In this document: positions 34,973-44,000 of the stretch, piece after piece
How positions within the stretch are numbered: position 1 is the first letter of the stretch
Layout: every line of letters begins with the position of its first letter
Assembly: GCF_016888515.1 (NCBI RefSeq)
Contig: NZ_JAFEJK010000001.1
Coordinates: forward strand, 186,001 to 250,000
Origin: Shimia biformata
Lineage (GTDB): Bacteria; Pseudomonadota; Alphaproteobacteria; Rhodobacterales; Rhodobacteraceae
Direction: 5' to 3'
Length of the DNA: 64,000 nt
Notes under the pieces: generated by a model
Seen by the model: only the letters and a program-made list of their open reading frames with translations
Databases searched by the model: none
What the model was told of the DNA's origin: nothing
Position numbers and translations under genes: made by a program

Positions 34973-35020
34973 TTGGCGACCCCGGCAGGATTCGAACCTG
35001 CAACCTGCCCCTTAGGAGGG
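34973..35020 (-). repeat. Left att repeat (attL), 3' half of tRNA-Arg
   Basis: A 48-bp copy identical to 48252-48299. It spans the tRNA 3' end back to the anticodon stem and then diverges, so it encodes no complete tRNA. This is the usual product of integration at a tRNA gene. Confidence 0.92.
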
Positions 35021-35034
35021 ATGCGTCCATAGCG

Positions 35035-36129
35035 CTATTCCTTTTGTGATTTCTTAGAGTTGGGTGTTTGTACAGCGTCATCCTGTACGTGTTTTGTACG
35101 AAAACGGGCCCTGATGTCGGCCTCGTCGGTCTCTGCATGGGCATAGATCCGCATGGGCAAATTGGGGTCTGACCAGCGCCCCGCCTTGGCTGCCGTAACT
35201 GGATCTACGCCTTGGCGCACAACAAGCTCCGTGAAGAACCCGTGCCGCCCTGCTGGGTGCGCAGAAAGGTACGGGATGCCCGCGCGCTTGCAGATCGTCT
35301 TCCAGCGCGTGTTGTACCCTGTCGAGCTGCCATAGCCGAAGATGCGCGCTTTCATCAGCTTGCCGGTCTTGCGGTTCTTGGGGCGTTTGGGCGGCAGCGC
35401 GAGAAGCTCGTCCATCATCTGAGGTGAGACAGCGATCCAGCTCTCTGGGTGGCCCTTCTGCGCCTTCACTCGGACTTTGTTCTCGTGCGGCCGAAGGTCA
35501 TCCGGCTCCAGCGATACGGCCTGATCAATCCGTGCAGCCGTTTCAAACATGAATCGGACTAGCGCGGCATTGTACGGATCAGCAGCACCGCAAAAGGCTT
35601 CGATCCATTCCTTGTCAGCTGGCGTGCGCTCGACGCGGCTAAGCTTGCCGCGCCGCTTGTCCTGCGCGATCCGCTCGAACTTGTCGTAGGGCTTCACCCG
35701 GATCAGAGGCGTGCCTTCCAGCTCGTGTGCGTTGTTGATCACCGCACTCGCGGGCGTCACGATTTCACGCCACCAGGTATCCGTTGATGCTTTGGGTTTC
35801 AGCTTAGGCCCAAGGCTCTTCAATAGTGCACCAGAAATCGCGCCCAGCGACAGGTCGCCGATTGCCTCGACAATCGGGATCAACTGCTTCGCCGCCTTCG
35901 GGGATGCGTTGTAGAGCATGATTGCATCAGAGAACGTCTTGCTCGGTTCGTCGCCCACGACATAGCGACGGATTTGCCGTTCGGTCTCATGGTTTATCCA
36001 GTCCCGTGCGCCCTCTTCTGTAGATGCCTTAGTGCTTCGCCGGTATGGGCCGGCGATTGGCCTGCCGTTGTATTCAATCCACCCCTTGGCCCAGTAGACA
36101 CGGCCCCTCTTGTAAATTTGGAGCGGCAT
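35035..36129 (-). CDS. int: Tyrosine recombinase integrase
   Basis: A 364-residue site-specific recombinase that would catalyse integration and excision at the tRNA-Arg site. The catalytic set is visible: R200 in FETAARIDQAVSL, H291 and R295 in AHPAGRHGFF, W319 (in place of the second histidine) and the nucleophile Y329 in RIYAHAE. The HxxR box is spread by one residue. The N-terminus (LQIYKRGRVYWAKGWIEYNG) is a short arm-binding domain as in many phage-type integrases. Its stop is 14 bases from attL. Its 3' coding sequence contains three GTAC-centred repeats that also occur at the right end, so coding DNA doubles as recombination sites. Confidence 0.92.
   Translation of the reverse strand: MPLQIYKRGRVYWAKGWIEYNGRPIAGPYRRSTKASTEEGARDWINHETERQIRRYVVGDEPSKTFSDAIMLYNASPKAAKQLIPIVEAIGDLSLGAISGALLKSLGPKLKPKASTDTWWREIVTPASAVINNAHELEGTPLIRVKPYDKFERIAQDKRRGKLSRVERTPADKEWIEAFCGAADPYNAALVRFMFETAARIDQAVSLEPDDLRPHENKVRVKAQKGHPESWIAVSPQMMDELLALPPKRPKNRKTGKLMKARIFGYGSSTGYNTRWKTICKRAGIPYLSAHPAGRHGFFTELVVRQGVDPVTAAKAGRWSDPNLPMRIYAHAETDEADIRARFRTKHVQDDAVQTPNSKKSQKE
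35067..35104. repeat. GTAC-centred repeats near attL, candidate integrase arm sites
   Basis: TTTGTACAG (35067-35075), CTGTACGT (35083-35090) and GTTTTGTACGAAAA (35091-35104) lie within 85 bases of attL. TTTGTACAG and GTTTTGTACGARAA recur next to attR. The first two form an inverted pair. Arm-type binding by the integrase is inferred. Confidence 0.55.
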
Positions 36130-36341
36130 GACTGGCCTCCTTCAAAAATCGTATCAATCTGCGCGGGCGTGATCAGCATGGTCCGCCCAAGGCGGTAAAA
36201 AGCACCTGTCTCATTTGCTCGCTCGCGCAACGTGCGTTCTGAAATATCGATCCCCATCCCGGCCATGACTTCGACCCACTGCGCGGGCGTTTTCCCAAGC
36301 CCCAAGATCTGAGAGCTGTCCGAATAGTTGGTCTCTGCCAT
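35994..36341 (-). CDS. Excisionase-like helix-turn-helix protein
   Basis: A 115-residue basic protein, ATG 36341 with AAGGA nine bases upstream (MAETNYSDSSQILGLGKTPA). The middle (GIDISERTLRERANETGAFY then RLGRTMLITPAQIDTIF) has the layout of a winged helix-turn-helix as in AlpA or Xis proteins: helix, turn, wing residues LGRTMLI. The C-terminal tail, about 40 residues, overlaps the first 136 bases of the integrase gene in another frame. The pair int and this gene share one minus-strand transcript, facing away from the repressor-like gene. Role in excision is inferred from position and fold. Confidence 0.65.
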   Translation of the reverse strand: MAETNYSDSSQILGLGKTPAQWVEVMAGMGIDISERTLRERANETGAFYRLGRTMLITPAQIDTIFEGGQSCRSKFTRGAVSTGPRGGLNTTAGQSPAHTGEALRHLQKRAHGTG

Positions 36342-36496
36342 TTCAGTTGTCCTTGTCCGCGTAAGTTGAATCGGCGACACGCATGGAATCGCTTGTTCTG
36401 CACCTTCTGACGTGGTCAGATGGGTCAAACCGTAAATATGCGTCATTTTGTGCTATGTTTATACAGAATTGCGCACTCGTCAATTGGGAAACTTGC

Positions 36497-36919
36497 ATGG
36501 TGCGAGATGATGCTGAATTGTTTGCAGAGATTGGCGCTCGCCTCGCGATCTGTCGCAATGAGATAGGCGTCTCCCAGGCCGCTATGGCTGAAGCCATTGG
36601 CGTGTCACATCGCGCCTATCACAGCTATGAAAAGGGCAAACGCGGCGTCCCGGTCGAGGCCCTCGTCAAGATGCAAAGCCGCTACGATGTTGACGTCGCC
36701 TGGCTATTGCTCGGCACAAAATCCATTCGGGCTGGGCATGATTTCGAGGCTCTCAAACACATCGAAAGCTCGCTAGATAAGCACCTCACCGACGAGAGCA
36801 TAAAAGTCAAAAGCGAGAAGCGCGGGGCCATCGTCGCGCGTTGGTATCAATCGCATGTCGAAGGCCGTGAGGTGACGGATGATGACGTGCACACATGGAT
36901 CGAGCTGGTAAGGGAGTAA
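36497..36919 (+). CDS. Cro/C1-type (XRE) helix-turn-helix regulator
   Basis: A 140-residue DNA-binding protein. The HTH is residues 9 to 65: IGARLAICRNEIGVSQAAMA then IGVSHRAYHSYEKGKRGVP, a textbook XRE pattern. The C-terminal part is helical and charged (EKRGAIVARWYQSHVEGREV). I start at ATG 36497 with GGGAA upstream; the open frame reaches back to 36383 but that stretch is the promoter gap shared with the excisionase-like gene. It is divergent from int/xis and is the first gene of the cargo operon (next start is five bases after its stop), so it likely represses both the cargo operon and the recombination genes. Confidence 0.83.
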   Translation: MVRDDAELFAEIGARLAICRNEIGVSQAAMAEAIGVSHRAYHSYEKGKRGVPVEALVKMQSRYDVDVAWLLLGTKSIRAGHDFEALKHIESSLDKHLTDESIKVKSEKRGAIVARWYQSHVEGREVTDDDVHTWIELVRE

Positions 36920-36923
36920 TCTG

Positions 36924-37220
36924 GTGAACAAGGCAAGCAAACGCTGGGACATGTTGCGACACTCAGTCTTGGAGCGCACTCGCCGTGAGGTGATTGAACC
37001 CTTTGGCCCGCTTTACCTGATCTTCCTGGGAACCAGCGTGTTCTACCTGATTGGTTTGGGTCAACTATCGTTGGCACAAAAGCCCACCGAATACTCGGTT
37101 TTGGCTGCGATTTCGATTATTGCTATCGCCACAGCTGGCTTGGCACTTCCATTTTTGACAGGTGCGGTGCTGACCTTACGCGCGGCCGATCGAAAACTGG
37201 AACGCCTTCAATGCGGGTGA
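36924..37220 (+). CDS. Small two-helix membrane protein
   Basis: A 98-residue protein with a basic N-terminus and two hydrophobic segments (about 28-46, LYLIFLGTSVFYLIGLG, and 60-85, AAISIIAIATAGLALPFLTG). It starts at GTG 36924 with AAGGGAG seven bases before. I do not recognise a family. It sits between the repressor and the HNH gene with gaps of five bases or fewer on both sides, so it is part of the cargo operon. Small membrane proteins occur in several defence and toxin systems, but no such role can be claimed here. Confidence 0.68.
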   Translation: MNKASKRWDMLRHSVLERTRREVIEPFGPLYLIFLGTSVFYLIGLGQLSLAQKPTEYSVLAAISIIAIATAGLALPFLTGAVLTLRAADRKLERLQCG

Positions 37221-37224
37221 TCCG

Positions 37225-38124
37225 ATGGCCTTCGGTATCTTCATCCATCGCAGCGACTCGATCTACGACGACATTCCCTCGGAGCGGTATCAGTTTCCCA
37301 AGCAATACCTCTCGCGAGCCCAACAGTGCGAAGGTGATTGGATTGTCTACCTCGAGCCAACCAAGGTCAAAGAGACCAAAGGGTACTTTGCTGTCGCTAA
37401 GGTCCAGGAAATCATTCCGGATCCTAGGAAGCAGGACATGTTCTTGGCGGTGATCGAGGCAGGAACGTATCTTGATTTTGGCGACCCTGTTTCATTCCGA
37501 GACGAGAACTCAATCATCGAAAGAGGATTGCTGAACGATCAAGGCAAGATATCCGGACGCGCACAAGCCGCAGTAAGAACCCTTTCAGCTGAAGACTTTG
37601 CCCGAATAGTCGAACGTGGTCTTGGACGAGATGAGGACATCCTGCCCCGCGTGGGCGACACGATGCAGTTGCCAGGGTTTCAGGACACGCAAACACCTTT
37701 CCAACACATGCCTGCACGGGAACGCGTCAACCAACTGACCAACCGGACGGTTCGTGATCGTAATTTCAGAAAGAACGTCCTGCGCGCCTACGGCGAGCGT
37801 TGCGCCATCACCGGCCTACGCCTGATAAATGGCGGTGGCCGCGCCGAGGTGGAAGCCGCCCATATCAGACCTGTAGAGCATGACGGCCCCGACATCGTCA
37901 GCAATGGGCTCGCCCTGTCTGGAACTGCGCATTGGATGTTTGATCGCGGCCTCGTTGGGTTAGCAGAAGACCTGACTATTCTGGTGTCCCGTCAGAGCAA
38001 CGACATCGAAGCCGTGACATCGATGATTAACTCGTCCGGCAAGATCTTGGTGCCAGACCGCCTCGCCAACCGGCCAAGGACTGAGTTTGTAACCTGGCAC
38101 AGAGAGAATTGTTTTAAGCAGTAA
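37225..38124 (+). CDS. HNH nuclease with possible PUA-like N-terminal domain
   Basis: A 299-residue protein. The C-terminal domain (about 180-299) is an HNH nuclease: YGERCAITGLRL near residue 190, EAAHIRPVEHDGPD with the AAHI histidine, then N227 and ALSGTAHWMFD with H236. HNH domains of this sort cut DNA in restriction systems. The N-terminal 110 residues (GDWIVYLEPTKVKETKGYFA, VAKVQEIIPDP, AGTYLDFGDPVSF) look like an EVE or PUA-type fold, some of which read modified bases in restriction enzymes; this is by eye. The gene stop overlaps the next start (TAATG). It is likely part of the element's defence cargo. Confidence 0.78.
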   Translation: MAFGIFIHRSDSIYDDIPSERYQFPKQYLSRAQQCEGDWIVYLEPTKVKETKGYFAVAKVQEIIPDPRKQDMFLAVIEAGTYLDFGDPVSFRDENSIIERGLLNDQGKISGRAQAAVRTLSAEDFARIVERGLGRDEDILPRVGDTMQLPGFQDTQTPFQHMPARERVNQLTNRTVRDRNFRKNVLRAYGERCAITGLRLINGGGRAEVEAAHIRPVEHDGPDIVSNGLALSGTAHWMFDRGLVGLAEDLTILVSRQSNDIEAVTSMINSSGKILVPDRLANRPRTEFVTWHRENCFKQ

Positions 38125-38906
38125 TGGCCTATCTATTTTTAGACGACAGCAAGCACCATAGATCCGGATTTTCACTTGCCGCATTCGCCATTTGCGATGT
38201 GGATCCAACAGAAGAAATGAGCGCGCTCTTTCGCGAGTATGGCTTCGATCCGGGCACGTTCGAATTCAAGTCTTCGTCAGCAATGAAAGATGACAATGAT
38301 CTTCAAGCGCTACGTGGCAGCTTGAAACACTTTATCGCACGCAACTGCAAAATGGCCCTATGCGTCGTAGATAGCGCAGATGACACACAAACATTAGGCC
38401 CGGCATCGTTGACGCTTTTGCGTAGCGCACTGAAGCATCCCTTGCTCGAGGGGCGGCAGCATGAGGTCTTCTTTGATGAAGGCCTCTTCAAACACAAATG
38501 CGCGGCTGAGGCTTTAGTTTCGGGCGATCTGGAGCTCCAAGGCTGCAACTTCCACTTTGAACAGGATTCCAAGGCGGTAATGGGTATCCAACTTGCGGAC
38601 ATCATGGCCCATACGTGCAGCATTATGCTGTTGGAAGCACTCGGTGATATTAGCAAAAAGGTGATCGTCAACGCACCTGGGGACAGCGTTTACGATGGTC
38701 TCGAGGTCGAGCTCGGCTTCGAGATGTGGGCCGGAATCCGCTACGCATTTCTCAGCCAAAACAAGCCGAACCCAAAACACGATTTCGACCTAGCAAACGT
38801 CGACGTTTATCCTTGGGGACTATTCATTGATGAGAGCGTCAACGAGCGGGTCGCACCAGTTGTGATGGAGCGTTTTGGAGAAAACTACTTGGGTTGTATT
38901 CATTGA
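38124..38906 (+). CDS. DUF3800 family protein (RNase H-like fold)
   Basis: A 260-residue cytosolic protein. MAYLFLDDSKHHRSGFSLAA at the N-terminus and KAVMGIQLADIMAHTCSIML later are the two hallmark blocks of the DUF3800 family, whose proposed fold is RNase H-like with acidic metal residues (D7, D8, and D in QLADIM). The biochemical function is not established to my knowledge; these genes are frequent in phage-defence and mobile loci. The start overlaps the HNH stop by TAATG. The 3' end overlaps a small open frame at 38875. Confidence 0.75.
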   Translation: MAYLFLDDSKHHRSGFSLAAFAICDVDPTEEMSALFREYGFDPGTFEFKSSSAMKDDNDLQALRGSLKHFIARNCKMALCVVDSADDTQTLGPASLTLLRSALKHPLLEGRQHEVFFDEGLFKHKCAAEALVSGDLELQGCNFHFEQDSKAVMGIQLADIMAHTCSIMLLEALGDISKKVIVNAPGDSVYDGLEVELGFEMWAGIRYAFLSQNKPNPKHDFDLANVDVYPWGLFIDESVNERVAPVVMERFGENYLGCIH

Positions 38907-39066
38907 CGACCCTGAAGGCAAAATCTGGCAGACTGGCAAAGCTTCTGGCGAAAGAAAACTATATTTGGTGGACTATGATCGACCTGAACACCAGCGACTA
39001 CAGCAAAAAGATCCATTCAAATTAGTGGCGAGTTTTGAAAATGAGCGTAGACAGGACCGAGGTTGA
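38875..39066 (+). CDS. Small hypothetical protein between DUF3800 and KAP genes
   Basis: A 63-residue frame filling what would otherwise be a 134-base gap. Start is TTG 38875 with GGAG four bases upstream; it overlaps DUF3800 by 32 bases and the KAP gene by 26. The sequence (DPEGKIWQTGKASGERKLYL, DYDRPEHQRLQQKDPFKLV) is well mixed in composition and not repeat-like, as a real small protein would be. No family is recognised. It may be a coupling linker, an antitoxin-sized protein, or chance. Confidence is moderate because the start codon is weak. Confidence 0.5.
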   Translation: MEKTTWVVFIDDPEGKIWQTGKASGERKLYLVDYDRPEHQRLQQKDPFKLVASFENERRQDRG

Positions 39067-41020
39067 GAGATTTCTCAAAAATTGGGCAAACACCAAATCA
39101 AAACCCCATTTTGCGGTGCTAATCGAAGGTCGGTGGGGCTGCGGAAAAACCCATTTCGTTACAAAGCTTCTGGAAGATGATGCTTTTACTGACCGCAAAC
39201 CCATATACCTTTCGGTCTTTGGCATTACTGACATCCAATCTCTTGAGACCAGTCTCTTCTATGCCAGTGCCAGCACGGTCACCAAGACGTTGCACAAAGG
39301 GGTTGGGCTTGCGGGGTCAATATTCAGCGGGGCGCTTACGCTGGGTACAGGCGGCATCTTGGGAGGAACCGCGAACCTCAACAAGGTGGTGGATGCGGCT
39401 ACTTCACAACTCGAACAATCGGCCAAGAACATGGACGGGGCATTGTTGGTTCTTGATGACTTGGAGCGCTGCCAAATCCCAATGTCAGAGCTATTGGGCG
39501 TCGTGAACCGATTTGTAGAGCATGGTGATACACGTGTGATTCTATGTGCGAATACCGACGATTTGCTTGACGACCATTTTATTGCTTTCAAAGAGAAGGT
39601 GGTTGGGCATTCCTTCTTGTTGGAAAGTGATCCCGAAAGCGCGTTGGCCTCATTCGTGGCGGAGATTACACACTCCGAAGTCAGTGAGCTTTTGTTGCAT
39701 TACACGAACGATATCCTCGAACTCTACGATAGATCGGGATACCACAACCTTAGGGCCTTACGGCAGTTCGTTTGGCAGTTGGCTTCAATTCTTGAGAAAA
39801 TGAAAGTGGAGTATCGTCAGAACGACAAGTTGGTTCAAAACCTTATCATCCAATTTTTCATTTTTTTTATCGAATTCAAACTCGACCTTTCGGAAGAAAC
39901 CTCAACTCTGACGCCCCAAGACTTGTTGGGCAGGTATGACAAAGGCAAGGACGAGGTTCGCCATGTCTATGAGTTCTCATTCGACAAAGACAAAGAACCC
40001 ACCCCGAAACAGCGGGTCTTTAAGAAATATGAACAACACAATGGCATAAGGGCAGTCATAACTGTCCAGCAATGGATTTCGATCCTCAACTCTGGCGTTG
40101 TTGATGCGTTGCGATTGAATGCCGAACTAGCCCAGTCAGACGAGGTGGCGGGCGTAGCTTCTTGGCCGTCCTGGAGGAGGTTGTGGCACCTCTATAGCTG
40201 GGATTTCTCGGATGATTCAGAGCGCGAATTCTGGTCCGATGTCGAAGACATGCAATCGCAACTGAAAGACGGCTGCTACATCGAAGTTGGAGAGTTCCTT
40301 CATGTCGTTGGCGTATCCCTAATGCTGGCGGATCACGAACTGATTGATCAAACAGTTCCCGATACGATTGCAGCGATGAAGACATACATTGATGAAAAGT
40401 TTGTCCCCCAGCTAACGGATGAGCGTTGTCGAGGTGTCAGTGAAAGGTTTGGCCGTCACTTAGATTCATATGACGGCCTTGGTTTCATGAGGCGTGAGGA
40501 TGATGAATTTAAGGAGGTCGTGGAACATCTGGTCAAGAAAATGGATGCGTGGCACCAAAATTGGCTGGGTGAGGATGCAGGCAAACAACTCTTGAAATTC
40601 CTTACTGAGGATTGGATACGTTTCTTTGGAAACCTTACCGTAATCAATCACGCACCTGAGCAGCGCTATTTGAATGTGCCGATACTGGCAACCATTGACG
40701 CGGCGACCTTTGTCGATGTCTGGTTCAGTCTATCGCGCCACGACGAACGGCTCGTCGTTGGAAGCATTAAGGACCGCTACGAATACCGATCAGAACTTTT
40801 GGATTCTGAGGGTCTCTGGTGGAGGGAAGTCCAAGTTGAACTGAAAAATCGGGTTGCAAGATCAAAGAGCAAGCCGAGGAATGTCCAAATCAACAACCTG
40901 ATCGACCACATCAACTCCACAATCATCGAGAAGTGGGAACTACGGCAGTTTGAAGAGCTCACAAACGGAAACTCAACTGACCTTAGCTGGATGACGCGCA
41001 AGCGGGTCAATAGCCAATGA
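39041..41020 (+). CDS. KAP-type P-loop NTPase
   Basis: A 659-residue protein. Walker A is GRWGCGKTH (residues 30-38), Walker B is LLVLDDLERC (about 135-144), and IVLC-like VILCANTDDLL follows as sensor 1. Between the two Walker motifs is a glycine-rich hydrophobic stretch (about 87-110, LAGSIFSGALTLGTGGILGG), which is where KAP NTPases carry membrane-associated helices. KAP proteins include PifA, which aborts T7 infection. The C-terminal 400 residues are helical and not recognised. Its stop overlaps the start of the SIR2 gene (ATGA). I infer a sensor or regulator for the SIR2 effector. ATG 39041 is preferred over a TTG six bases earlier. Confidence 0.82.
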   Translation: MSVDRTEVERFLKNWANTKSKPHFAVLIEGRWGCGKTHFVTKLLEDDAFTDRKPIYLSVFGITDIQSLETSLFYASASTVTKTLHKGVGLAGSIFSGALTLGTGGILGGTANLNKVVDAATSQLEQSAKNMDGALLVLDDLERCQIPMSELLGVVNRFVEHGDTRVILCANTDDLLDDHFIAFKEKVVGHSFLLESDPESALASFVAEITHSEVSELLLHYTNDILELYDRSGYHNLRALRQFVWQLASILEKMKVEYRQNDKLVQNLIIQFFIFFIEFKLDLSEETSTLTPQDLLGRYDKGKDEVRHVYEFSFDKDKEPTPKQRVFKKYEQHNGIRAVITVQQWISILNSGVVDALRLNAELAQSDEVAGVASWPSWRRLWHLYSWDFSDDSEREFWSDVEDMQSQLKDGCYIEVGEFLHVVGVSLMLADHELIDQTVPDTIAAMKTYIDEKFVPQLTDERCRGVSERFGRHLDSYDGLGFMRREDDEFKEVVEHLVKKMDAWHQNWLGEDAGKQLLKFLTEDWIRFFGNLTVINHAPEQRYLNVPILATIDAATFVDVWFSLSRHDERLVVGSIKDRYEYRSELLDSEGLWWREVQVELKNRVARSKSKPRNVQINNLIDHINSTIIEKWELRQFEELTNGNSTDLSWMTRKRVNSQ

Positions 41021-44000
41021 GATTTCACGCAAACGGTCCAATCGTCCCTGATGTCTTACTGGAACGCAGTGATGCGGGCCGAGTTGTTTTCCTCTGCGGC
41101 GCTGGTGTTTCATTGCCGTCTGGTATGCCGAGCTTCATCGGCCTAACTCAACATGTTATCGACTTCTTTGATCCACCGGAGGAGTCCGAAATCATGCGGG
41201 CGTTCCAACCCTGGATTGATGATCCGACTGGCACAAACATGCCACTGGACCAAATCTTCAACCTGCTTCACCTGGAATACGGGCGCGATGAGGTGAATGC
41301 ACTCGTCACGGAACGCCTTCAGGCTTCGGCAGGAAGTGGTTCAATTGGCCATCACCACAGCTTGGTCAAACGCATCTCAACCAGTCCGAACGGCGTACCA
41401 CAGATCATCACCACGAACTTTGATCTGCTATTCGAAATGGATGGTGATCTGGCAACATTTTCACCTCCCGCTTTTCCTGATCTGGCGTTTGGGCGTTCGG
41501 TGGAAGGTATTACCTACCTGCATGGACGGCTTGCGAACACCGACGCTGACCAGCACCCGTATGTCTTAAGCAGTGCTGATTTCGGACGGGCATACCTTTC
41601 GGAGGCTTGGGCCACGAATTTCATACGCAATCTACTAGAGCATTACACGGTGGTGCTGGTCGGCTATCAAGCTGAAGATCCACCGATCAAATATCTGCTC
41701 CAAGGTTTGAACCATGACGGGCAGTTTGATCGCACGCGAATCTATGCTTTTGACAAAGGCACACCTGAAGATATTGAAGCCAAGTGGCGTGATCGTGGTG
41801 TAACGGCAATTGCTTACACCGATCATCCTGACCTTTGGCAAACTATGGAGGCATGGGCAGATCGTGCAGACGATCCAAGGGAATGGCGACGGGCGGTAAT
41901 TGCGACAACAGAACAGGACCCCAAGTCACTTTTACCATACCAGCGCGGTCAAGTTGCGCATGTGGTGCGCTCCGTACCTGGTGCCAAGTTGCTGGCTGAT
42001 GCTGAACACCCAACTCACCCAGAATGGGTATGTGTATTCAGCGGCTTCATTCGCTCGGCGAAGCGGGTCAGCGGGTATGGTGATGATGCTGAGGTCTTTG
42101 AGCCAAGTGTTGCCTACGGATTGGACGATGACCTTCAGAACCTAACTGATGAAGACTATCGTCGTGGAACCTTCAACGATGATCTGTTGTCGTGGCGACA
42201 TGGCGATGAAAACCCAACTGATGCACATCGACTTGGTGGCAGAACACCAGACGGCCACACCAGTACCCCACCACGACTGTGGCATCTGTTACGATGGATC
42301 GGAGATCATCTATCCAGCCCTGTTATTGCTTGGTGGGCAGTTAAGCAGAACGGTCTGCATCCACGTCTGTTGAACCACATCGAATGGCGTTTGGGTCAGA
42401 AAAATGAACTCGATGACAAAGCTCGGCACATCTGGAGCTTGATCATTGATCACCACAAAGACCCTCGGACCCGCGAATGGGATGGCGACTGGTTTGATTT
42501 GAAAAGGCGGGTTGCGAACGATGGTTGGTCCCCAAGCGTTATTCGTGAGTTTGGTCGTGTTGCTGCACCAAAGCTGGACATTAAACCGCCCTACAGCATA
42601 GCAGGTGCACGTCCTCCTACGGTGGACTGGACAGACATAGAACTTGGTCATTTGGGCCAATTCGAAGTGAAGTTCCTCGAACGTCACAAAGATGATCTGA
42701 CCATACCTGACGAAGTGCTTCCTCAGGTATTTAACCTGCTCGAAGACGCAATGAAGGCTGCATCAGGGATGCTGTCAGATATTGGCAAGACCTACTTTGT
42801 CACGCCAACCTGTTACCCTGATCGTGAGGTGGACGGCAAAGATCGCCACAACAAAGCCGCCGACGCAATGAAGTTGTTCGTTGAATTGTTTGAACGGCTG
42901 GTTCAGTTGTCACCCGACGTGGCACGGGGACATTTCCTGACGTGGCCAATTGAAGATCAATTCTTCTTCAAGAAACTGGTCCTCTACGCTCTGTCAAAGG
43001 AAGATTTGTTCGCACCTGAAGAGGTTGGTGAGCGTGTCCTTGCTCTAAGCCAAGGTACGTTCTGGGACACCGACGTAGCACGGGAGCTGGTCTTTCTGCT
43101 GGTTGACAGATGGTCGGCATTTCCAGAACAAATTCGCCATCAATTGGGTGAACGGCTTCTCAGCGGACCAGACCAAGAGAGCTACTGGTCTGATGATGTG
43201 TATCCAAGCAGGCGTGACGAGTTTATCGCAAGATATGCACGTTACTTGGAAATGCAGGGATGCGAGCTTCTGGCTCATCAAAGTGAGCGTCTTGCTGCGA
43301 TCATCGACAGCATCGAGAACTGGAGCGACGGATGGGCGACCTCTACGGTAACGGAACGCGGGTCTCACGTCGGCTATGTCGGTACGGATGAGAATCCCGA
43401 TGCAGTTGTTGACCTTGCCGTGGATGAGATCATTCCTCGTGCAAAGGAGGACCTGGAGCGCGACTTTGGGAGCTTCACGGAGAAACGTCCCTTCACAGGA
43501 CTGGTAAAAGCAAACCCGCGCAAAGCTCTGTCTGCGTTGTCGGTTGCGGCCAGAGCGAACGACTACCCACAGGTGTTCTGGTCGGCCATGATCAATGAGC
43601 TTCCTGATGATATTGCACCGAGGCTCCGAAGGGTATTTCTGCACCGCCTTTGCCGCTTACCTCACGCGGTGATCGTCGAATTGCGACACACGATCTGTCG
43701 GTGGCTGGAACAGAACATCACAAAGCTGATCGAATTCGATGATGAACTTGCTTGGGCCGTATTTGATCATGTTGTGGACGGCGTTGTCGGGGGTGGAGAC
43801 AACGCGACCGAAAGCGGGATTGGAGAAGTAAGCCGCGGCGGTGAGGTCATCCCCCAATCGCGTCGCACATACCAACACGCCATTAACGGGCCTTTGGGAA
43901 TGTGTGCAGAGGCTTTGTTCCATGCCGTACCTGGTGAAAAGCAGGAACAAAATTCGCTTATCCCAGACCACATCAAAACTCGAATTGAACGCTTACTTGC

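Noticed and set aside
34973-35020. Apparent tRNA-like sequence on the left side of the element
   Set aside because: Only the 3' half from the anticodon stem is present; the 5' half is absent, so it is an att repeat and not a gene.
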